Part shown: piece after piece, positions 57,401 through 64,000 of the stretch
How the letters are laid out: each line of letters opens with the position of its first letter
How positions within the stretch are numbered: position 1 is the stretch's first letter
Assembly (NCBI GenBank): GCA_037349105.1
Contig: JAYJMM010000089.1
Location: forward strand, 1,240,001-1,304,000
DNA from: Limnomonas spitsbergensis
Taxonomy: Eukaryota; Chlorophyta; Chlorophyceae; Chlamydomonadales
Direction: 5' to 3'
DNA: 64,000 nt
Notes under the pieces: model-generated
Database searches by the model: none
Seen by the model: only the letters and a program-made list of their open reading frames with translations
Told to the model about the DNA's origin: nothing
Position numbers and translations under genes: made by a program

Positions 57401-59035
57401 AAGATTTGTGTGTCGTCGTCAAGGCACATTTACAGGAAAGATCTACCATGAGGACAGTATGGCCAGCAGTCCCAGTCCACAAATAAAGATTCGTGTGTTG
57501 TGGTCAAGGCACATTTACAGGAAATATCTACCATGAAGACAGTATGGCCAGCAGTCCCAGTCCACAAATAAAGATTTGTGTGTTGTGGTCAAGGCACATT
57601 TACAGGAAAGATCTACCATGAGGACAGTATGGCCAGCAGTCCCAGTCCACAAATAAAGATTCGTGTGTTGTGGTCAAGGCACATTTACAGGAAAGATCTA
57701 CCATGAGGACAGTATGGCCAGCAGTCCCAGTCCACAAATAAAGATTCGTGTGTTGTGGTCAAGGCACATTTACAGGAAAGATCTACCATGAAGACAGTAT
57801 GGCCAGCAGTCCCAGTCCACAAATAAAGATTCGTGTGTTGTGGTCAAGGCACATTTACAGGAAAGATCTACCATGAGGACAGTATGGCCAGCAGTCCCAG
57901 TCCACAAATAAAGATTCGTGTGTTGTGGTCAAGGCACATTTACAGGAAAGATCTACCATGAGGACAGTATGGCCAGCAGTCCCAGTCCACAAATAAAGAT
58001 TCGTGTGTTGTGGTCAAGGCACATTTACAGGAAAGATCTACCATGAAGACAGTATGGCCAGCAGTCCCAGTCCACAAATAAAGATTCGTGTGTCGTCGTC
58101 AAGGCACATTTACAGGAAAGATCTACCATGAGGACAGTATGGCCAGCAGTCCCAGTCCACAAATAAAGATTTGTGTGTCGTCGTCAAGGCACATTTACAG
58201 GAAAGATCTACCATGAGGACAGTATGGCCAGCAGTCCCAGTCCACAAATAAAGATTCGTGTGTCGTCGTCAAGGCACATTTACAGGAAAGATCTACCATG
58301 AGGACAGTATGGCCAGCAGTCCCAGTCCACAAATAAAGATTCGTGTGTTGTGGTCAAGGCACATTTACAGGAAATATCTACCATGAAGACAGTATGGCCA
58401 GCAGTCCCAGTCCACAAATAAAGATTCGTGTGTCGTCGTCAAGGCACATTTACAGGAAAGATCTACCATGAGGACAGTATGGCCAGCAGTCCCAGTCCAC
58501 AAATAAAGATTCGTGTGTTGAAGTCAACACATGTCTACACGAACGGGCTGTTGCAATCCAACACATCCGCATATATCAGGGCCAAATTTTACGTGCACTA
58601 CACCGTTCTAGGGTGGGCCGCCGATTGCATGCGCTAGCACATGCGTCATGCGTGCGTGGCCATGCAAAGTGATTTCATCCCATGCATGGCGTGTACCAAT
58701 CATGAGCATGATGTGTCATCTCTATGTGGTGATGGGCATGCATGATGCAGTGCCTTCAAAGGCTGTCATTGTCCTAGATTATATCATTGTCCGTGCCCCC
58801 GCCCCCTGCGGCTTGTCACACCTTCTTGGCTGTATTCAATCATGAGGTCTCGAGCCATCCCAGCTGAATATTTTGCCTTCGTCGACTGAGCTGTGTAGTT
58901 GCTGATCAGGCGCTCCAGTACCTGCGTCTGTTCGTCCCCGATTTGGTCGCCAGAACATTCTAGCCTGGCTGCGAGCTGGGGATTCAGAGGACGGACGAGG
59001 TCGATAGCTTGTCTCAGGATCGTTTGGGGTGACAT
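48328..59035 (-). CDS. HAUS1/AUG1-like augmin subunit, seven exons, 283 aa
   Basis: Minus-strand exons are 59035-58822, 55041-54946, 53724-53621, 52554-52373, 50945-50891, 49441-49331 and 48417-48328. All junctions are GT-AG and in phase, total 852 nt with a TAA stop. The protein is mostly helical coiled coil. Near residue 78 it has LLAAIGFSGPDLGLP, near 190 KLRKYKEQELENR, and near 250 the motif LEAFHGLP. Human HAUS1, as I recall, has 278 residues with a similar GLS.xNLS segment after the N-terminal helix and an LxxYxxLP segment near the end. Augmin recruits gamma-tubulin to spindle microtubules for branching nucleation. The exon chain is strong; the family assignment rests on weak coiled-coil similarity and length. 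Over 90 percent of the gene is intron. Confidence 0.65.
48848..48948 (+). repeat. Dispersed repeat family R2
   Basis: The core is gtgtgaggctggccgcccaa then cccta(g)aaaacctgag. Other copies lie at 26885-26965, 54120-54215 (+) and 15705-15775, 33900-33995 (- orientation). Both orientations occur in introns and spacers. Confidence 0.8.
49331..49441 (-). CDS. HAUS1-like exon 6
   Basis: It encodes LKHWALMEQHAQLEETQSRL then QEARVQLEAFHGLPASQ, a coiled coil ending in the LP motif seen near the C-terminus of augmin subunit 1. Both ends are phase 0. Confidence 0.75.
50115..50840 (+). repeat. 30-bp minisatellite, about 24 copies
   Basis: The unit contains cccattgggctttccacatc and agttgggccc. Being a multiple of three, it leaves all three plus frames open for 211-343 codons; these are not genes. 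It lies in intron 5 of the HAUS1-like gene. Confidence 0.96.
50891..50945 (-). CDS. HAUS1-like exon 5, 55 nt
   Basis: It encodes (K)EQELENRADVEESGLRPE between acceptor cataacgcag and donor GTGAGA, and is needed to bridge exon 4 (phase 2) and exon 6 (phase 0). Its acceptor edge is repeated five times about 80 bases apart at 51020-51375, and a copy of its 3' edge lies at 50045-50075. Confidence 0.7.
50940..51375 (-). repeat. About 80-bp repeat of the HAUS1-like exon 5 acceptor, with TTTAGGG-like filler
   Basis: Occurrences of ctccctgcgttatgtgaagg lie near 50942 (real exon), 51020, 51100, 51178, 51260 and 51340. The rest of each unit is telomere-like gggtttagggtta sequence. Confidence 0.92.
52373..52554 (-). 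CDS. HAUS1-like exon 4, coiled coil
   Basis: It encodes SHKASELERMRQKADRGKAQ and a long charged heptad-like helix ending MPAKLRKYK. The donor is GTGAGT (phase 2). On the plus strand 51775-51970 holds several copies of the exon end plus donor (actcacttgtactgctaag). Confidence 0.75.
53621..53724 (-). CDS. HAUS1-like exon 3
   Basis: It encodes GVANELDLASVVTETSMSAA then WGALAVEDMKVTRLQ. The acceptor is atctcgcag and the donor GTCAGTG. A 5'-edge copy is at 53780-53835 and decayed 3'-edge copies are at 53485-53545 and 53340-53395. Confidence 0.72.
54946..55041 (-). CDS. HAUS1-like exon 2
   Basis: It encodes EVRVRELLAAIGFSGPDLGL then PAAARDNLATIA, entering in phase 1. Upstream of it, at 55050-55270 on the plus strand, three copies of its acceptor edge (tctagcctctg(c/t)aattgtc) are repeated about every 68 bases. 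Confidence 0.72.
55650..58526 (+). repeat. 85-bp satellite array, about 34 copies
   Basis: The unit contains accatgaggacagtatggcc, agcagtcccagtccacaaat and aaagattcgtgtgttgtggt. It fills intron 1 of the HAUS1-like gene. Variants of the 3' part (gttgtgg, gtcgtcg, gtcatag) mark sub-blocks. Each unit has an AATAAA on the strand opposite to the gene. Confidence 0.97.
58822..59035 (-). CDS. HAUS1-like exon 1
   Basis: It starts at ATG 59035 (MSPQTILRQAIDLVRP) and ends ARDLMIEYSQE plus one base before GTGTGA. An amphipathic helix is expected. The start has an upstream spacer of only 578 bases to the divergent gene. Confidence 0.72.
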
Positions 59036-59613
59036 TATGTGTTCGTTCGAAACAAATCGAAGTGACAGAGTTGATCAGCAGCTGCTGATTGCCAGTGAAA
59101 CAAGGATCACAATACGTGGAACCTGCATGAATTGACAGCTCCGTTTAAAATCGAAACGAGTGACCCGCGACGATTTGAATGTCATTCGTGATCTCCCCCT
59201 GTTCGTGATTAATTACGCGCGAATCGCCTTTCTTTCTCATCTCAAGACGACATCGTTCTATCTAAACAAATCTCTGGTGCCGTCAATAATCTGACGCAGA
59301 ATTTATAGGTGCGAGACACCTCTCTGCACATCCGGATATTGCCCACCATTCTGCTACACCCACACCTGCCGAGAAGGTATCCAATGCAACACAGGCCGAC
59401 ATCTCTGCTCCCAAGTCGGTCTGCTTCCGACCACATCCGCCTCTTAACACCTCAATCCTCCTATCCTGATCTCCTGAAAACTGGTGTCCTCAGCTCGAAC
59501 ATTTATTCCTCACCCAGCTCCGCATACCGATATTGACGAAAGCCGTTCGCAAGCGTGCAACCTCTGGTGCAAACCCATATTTTCTGTTTTTCTCCCTTTC
59601 GTACTCAAGGGAG
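59036..59613. promoter_or_regulatory. Divergent intergenic region, putative bidirectional promoter
   Basis: This is the only spacer in the window without tandem repeats. It separates the start codons of the minus-strand HAUS1-like gene and the plus-strand secreted-protein gene by 578 bases. A tttatagg at about 59301 could serve the plus-strand gene, but I see no conserved element that proves it. Confidence 0.5.
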
Positions 59614-62600
59614 ATGTTGCAATTTGTTGTCGTCTGCTCCATCTTGCTCGTCGGCGCATTCGCGTCGGGGGATCTTCCTGCAGGTAAGAGAAGTTCTCTT
59701 CCGATAGCCCAGAAGAGCATATACAATTGGCATGGATCACAATCCTGGCACGTGGGGGACGGCCCGAATAAGCCAACCGCAGGTCGGGGCTCCTCGGGCA
59801 AAAACACAGCGATTCCCATTCTGATGCACATCGATGGGCATGGGCATCTAAGGCCCTTCGGATTTGGTGCCCAGTCATCCGCCCTGCCGCCTTCAGCAGA
59901 GCTCTGAGCTCATGACTCCATTTGCTCATCCACTAGTATTGACTTCAGTGTGAGCCTGACCAGCTTTGAAAGGCTGCCAGGCAGCCCCAATGTTCTGATG
60001 GGGACCAAACCTTGACTGGCCTGCTGCCGGAGCCGAAGCAGCATGGCTGGACTCTTTCAGAATCCGCGCCAGGCTGCTACTATTGTTGCTGAATGCAATG
60101 AAATCAACAGCGGGATCAACCCTACTTCAAACTCCCGGAGCCCCCATGTGGCCTCCAACATTTACAACATGCATGCCCTTGCCCAGATGGTTTCCTTGCA
60201 TACATGGACGACTTCAAGAACCCACCTTCCTACCTACCTGCCTATCTGACTTCACACCTACTCACCAACCTGTCTACAGACAAGCCTGCCTGTCTTGTTT
60301 ACACTTTTACCCCTACCGTCCTGCGTGCTTTCTTCACACTTAGACCCCCAGGGCCTCACAGCCGCCACCTCGCTCCAATATTTATTCCAGGGCACACCAA
60401 ACCACCTTAGACTACAGCACACACTGCATGGGCATGGGCTTGGTTAAGATTACCATGCGGCCACCATGGGGAAAATATGGATCACCTTAGACTGCAACAT
60501 GCCCTCCATGTCCAAGGTCATGATTGCCATGCGGCCACCATGGGGACAATATGGATCACCTTAGACTGCAGCATGCCCTGCATGGGCACGGGTATGATTG
60601 CCATGCGGCCACCTTGGGGACAATGTGGAACACCTGAGACTGCAGCATGCCCTGCCCTGCATGGGCATGGGTATGATTGTCATGCGGCCACCATGGGGAC
60701 AATGTGGTACACCTTAGACTGCAGCATGCCCTGCATGGGCACGGGTATAATAGCCATGCGGCCACCATGGGGTCAATATGGAACACCTGAGACTGCAGCA
60801 TGCCCTGCATGGCCATGGGTATGATTGCCATGCGGCCACCATGGGGACAATATGGAACACCTTAGACTGCAGCATGCCCTGCATGGGCATGAGTATGGTT
60901 GTCATGCGGCCACCATAGGGACAATGTGGAACACCTTAGACTGCAGCATGCCCTGCATGGGCACGGGTATGATTGCCATGCGGCCACCATGGGGACAATG
61001 TGGATCACCTTAGACTGCAGCGTGCCTTGCAAGGACATTGTTATGATTGCCATGCGGCCACCATGGGGACAATATGGATCACCTAAGACTGCAGCATGCC
61101 CTGCATGGGAATGGGTATGATTGCCATGCGGCCACCATGGGGACAATGTGGATCACCTTCGACTGCAGCGTGCCTTGCAAGGACATTGTTATGATTGCCA
61201 TGCGGCCACCATGGGGACAATATGGATCACCTAAGACTGCAGCATGCCCTGCATGGAAATGGGTATGATTGCCATGCGGCCACCATGGGGACAATGTGGA
61301 TCACCTTAGACTGCAGCGTGCCTTGCATGGGCATGGTTATGATTGCCATGCGGCCACCATGGGGACAATGTGGATCACCATAGACTGTAGCATGCCCTGC
61401 ATGGGCACGGTTATGATTGCCATGCGGCCACCATGGGGACAGTACAGAACAGCTGAGGCTGTAGCATGCCCTGCATGGGCACGGGTATGATTGCCATGCG
61501 GCCACCATGGGGACAATGTGGAACACCTTAGACTGCAGCATGCCCTGCATGGGCATGGGTATGATTGCCATGCGGCCACCATGGGGACAATGTGGAACAC
61601 CTGAGACTGCAGCATGCCCTGCATGGACATGGTTATGATTGCCATGAGGCGACCATGGGGACAATGAGGAACACGTGAGACTACAGCATGCCCTGCATGG
61701 CCATGGGCATGAGCATGGGTATGATTGCCATACGTCCACCGTTGGGACACCTTAGACTGCAGCATGCCCTGCATGGGCATGGGTATGATTGCCATGCGGC
61801 CACCATGGGGACAATGTGGAATATACCCTGACCGGCCCACGGCCGGCAGCTCGACTAGTGTGACTTGTAGCACCAGATCTCACAGCCACAGGCAGTGATG
61901 CTGCTGAGACATTGCTGCAACTCCTCGAAATAAGTGTGGGCGTCATGGCCGGGCAGCCCACAGTGGTGGGCTGGGGGACCAGGCAACACGGCCTACTGCA
62001 CCAGGCCTTGATGGCATGATGAAGCTGAGTTATAGCTAAATTACCCTTCAACAGACAGGGCCATAATATCCTGATGCATATGTGATGTTTGCCGTTCCAG
62101 ATCCCCTGCCTGGCAGCTGGCTGTGCTGTTGCGTGCCTTGTTCATACTTTGACCCCTTTGTCAGCATGGCTTAACATCTGCCCCAGTACCCAGCCACAAG
62201 CCACAGCCACAGGCCCCAGCGTGTCTTTATGTGCCACCCTCGTGAATGTTGATATGCTGATCTTAGCTTAACAGCTACCCCAAGCCCAAACCCCAACCCC
62301 AAGCCCCAGCATGGCTTTGCTTGCTTCCCGTATGATATGTGTTTGGTGTTTGGCTAAAAGGACTTCATTGGCAGGCCCACCCGCCCTGCCGAAGGCCCGT
62401 TGGTTACACATACCTGGACTGCCCAGCGGCCGGCGGCCCAAGCAGCCTAGCTGCTCAAACCTGGGGCCTCACCATGCATGCCACATTGTAGCTGGCACGT
62501 AGCTGAGTAAAGAAAAAACTACACTGCGCATGCTCTGCCGATCCCAACTCAGCAATTGCTCCTCACGCTATCTCCTGTTGCCCAGGTGATGGCAGCCGGC

Positions 62601-62721
62601 CCCAGATCCTCGATCCGGCTGACGGCTCCGAAAGCGCGAGCCGGCATCTTCTCCGCAAAGGCAAGGTGGCCGCGGATGTGATCCAAGGCCCATGCAAGGA
62701 GCAGTTCACAGCTACATCGAG
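59614..62721 (+). CDS. Secreted or membrane protein, 5' part (two exons, incomplete)
   Basis: Exon 1 is 59614-59683 and exon 2 is 62586-62721. Exon 1 encodes a signal peptide (MLQFVVVCSILLVGAFASG) and ends after DLPA with the donor GTAAGA. Exon 2, after gttgcccag, continues in phase with GDGSRPQILDPADGSESASR then HLLRKGKVAADVIQGPCKEQ and ends before GTGCGA. The protein is not recognised; the gene continues past the window. If exon 1 is not spliced, the frame runs on to a stop at 59907 giving a 97-residue secreted peptide, which is less likely given the strong donor. Confidence 0.58.
60425..61830 (+). repeat. 74-bp satellite array, about 19 copies
   Basis: The unit contains gattgccatgcggccaccat, ggggacaatatgga and actgcagcatgccctgcatg. 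Copies vary by 5-10 percent. It lies in intron 1 of the secreted-protein gene and ends in an R1 copy. Confidence 0.95.
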
Positions 62722-62919
62722 GTGCGATATACCTTGGGGTGGTAGGATCTGCAGTTCTGCAGGGTAGGAGTCAGTGTGTCTTTTAGCGCGCTTCAGCCAT
62801 AATTCAGCTACATCACATCCTACGGCTGTGAGGGCCTGGGGCAGCAAGTCCTGCTGATTGGGCCACTGGCCAATGGTTGGTCAAGATTTTGTCCCAACTG
62901 GCCCAGTGGTGGCCGCCCG

Positions 62920-64000
62920 GGCTTCCTGCTACATTGTGGTCGGGCATGAGGAACATGCAACCAAAGGCTTCCTGCTACATTGTGGTCGGGCATGAGGAAC
63001 ATGCAACCAAAGGCTTCCTGCTACATTGTGGTCGGGCATGAGGAACATGCAACCAAAGGCTTCCTGCTACATTGTGGTCGGGCATGAGGAACATGCAACC
63101 AAAGGCTTTCTGCTACATTGTGGTCGGGCATGAGGAACATGCAACCAAAGGCTTTCTGCTACATTGTGGTCGGGCATGAGGAGCATGCAACCAAAGGTTT
63201 CCTGCTACATTGTGGTCGGGCATGAGGAACATGCAACCAAAGGCTTCCTGCTACATTGTGGTCGGGCATGAGGAACATGCAACCAAAGGCTTCCTGCTAC
63301 ATTGTGGTCGGGCATGAGGAACATGCAACCAAAGGCTTTCTGCTACATTGTGGTCGGGCATGAGGAACATGCAACCAAAGGCTTCCTGCTACATTGTGGT
63401 CGGGCATGAGGAACATGCAACCAAAGGCTTCCTGCTACATTGTGGTCGGGCATGAGGAACATGCAACCAAAGGCTTCCTGCTACATTGTGGTCGGGCATG
63501 AGGAACATGCAACCAAAGGCTTCCTGCTACATTGTGGTCGGGCATGAAGAACATGCAACCAAAGGCTTCCTGCTACATTGTGGTCGGGCATGAGGAGCAT
63601 GCAACCAAAGGTTTCCTGCTACATTGTGGTCGGGCATGAGGAACATGCAACCAAAGGCTTCATGCTACATTGTGGTCGGGCATGAGGAACATGCAACCAA
63701 AGGCTTTCTGCTACATTGTGGTCGGGCATGAGGAACATGCAACCAAAGGCTTCCTGCTACATTGTGGTCGGGCATGAGGAACATGCAACCAAAGGCTTCC
63801 TGCTACATTGTGGTCGGGCATGAGGAACATGCAACCATAGGCTTCCTGCTACATTGTGGTCGGGCATGAGGAACATGCAACCAAAGGCTTCCTGCTACAT
63901 TGTGGTCGGGCATGAGGAACATGCAACCAAAGGCTTTCTGCTACATTGTGGTCGGGCATGAGGAACATGCAACCAAAGGCTTCCTGCTACATTGTGGTCG
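62920..64000 (+). repeat. 46-bp satellite array, at least 23 copies, runs off the window
   Basis: The unit contains cttcctgctacattgtggtc, gggcatgaggaacatgcaac and caaagg. The first unit is fused to the end of an R1 repeat copy (62780-62935), suggesting the array was seeded there. Confidence 0.97.

Noticed and set aside
55650..58526. CRISPR-like array
   Set aside because: Units are contiguous 85-bp tandem repeats with no unique spacers, in a eukaryotic intron.
55650..58526. AATAAA in every 85-bp unit as polyadenylation signals
   Set aside because: They are on the strand opposite to the gene, arise from repeat copying, and green algae generally use other signals such as TGTAA.
59510..59929. 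139-codon minus-strand frame opposite the signal-peptide exon
   Set aside because: Shadow frame; the plus strand has a signal peptide and a strong donor that joins in phase to an exon at 62586.
62920..64000. CRISPR or centromeric repeat
   Set aside because: Contiguous 46-bp units without spacers. Centromeric function cannot be judged from this window, and it lies in or next to a gene.

Overview
The window is eukaryotic nuclear DNA, most likely from a green alga. It has canonical GT-AG introns, tiny exons in very long introns, plant-type TTTAGGG-like repeats, a Slo/BK-type potassium channel and a probable augmin subunit gene. The repeat-rich style would suit a prasinophyte-like chlorophyte, but that placement is an inference with low confidence. 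Nothing looks bacterial, viral or organellar.

Layout. (1) About 1.2-40.6 kb, + strand: one split gene for a Slo/BK-like channel. I reconstructed it as 25 exons. Exon phases join at all but one junction (exon 9 to exon 10 is uncertain) and give about 1283 codons. The order is voltage sensor (S1-S4), pore with TVGYGD filter, first RCK domain, acidic/basic linker, second RCK domain, and the C-terminal GDRVFVL motif. (2) 40.6-45.2 kb: no convincing gene; dispersed repeats and a polypurine tract. (3) 45.2-45.6 kb, - strand: two joined exons of a HAD-type phosphohydrolase with its 3' part not found. (4) 45.6-48.3 kb: intergenic repeats. (5) 48.3-59.0 kb, - strand: a seven-exon gene whose exons join in phase to a 283-residue coiled-coil protein resembling HAUS1/AUG1 of the augmin complex. 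(6) 59.04-59.61 kb: a compact divergent intergenic region. (7) 59.6 kb onward, + strand: the first two exons of a gene with a signal peptide, running off the window through satellite-filled introns.

The most striking property is how the introns are built. At nearly every exon of the channel gene and the HAUS1-like gene, the exon-intron junction (acceptor plus exon start, or exon end plus donor) is repeated in tandem into the neighbouring intron. Copies range from two or three decayed ones to about 90 near-perfect ones. The extreme case brackets one 85-nt exon. Eight 104-bp copies of its 5' edge lie upstream, and an array of about 8.9 kb made of 96-bp copies of its 3' edge lies downstream. Each unit of that array carries both an acceptor-like and a donor-like site around a 12-nt potential microexon. 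The same units are free of stops in all three minus-strand frames and so create spurious 2,400-3,000-codon ORFs. A 766-bp non-autonomous hAT transposon with an exact 8-bp target duplication and several dispersed short repeat families also sit in the introns and spacers.
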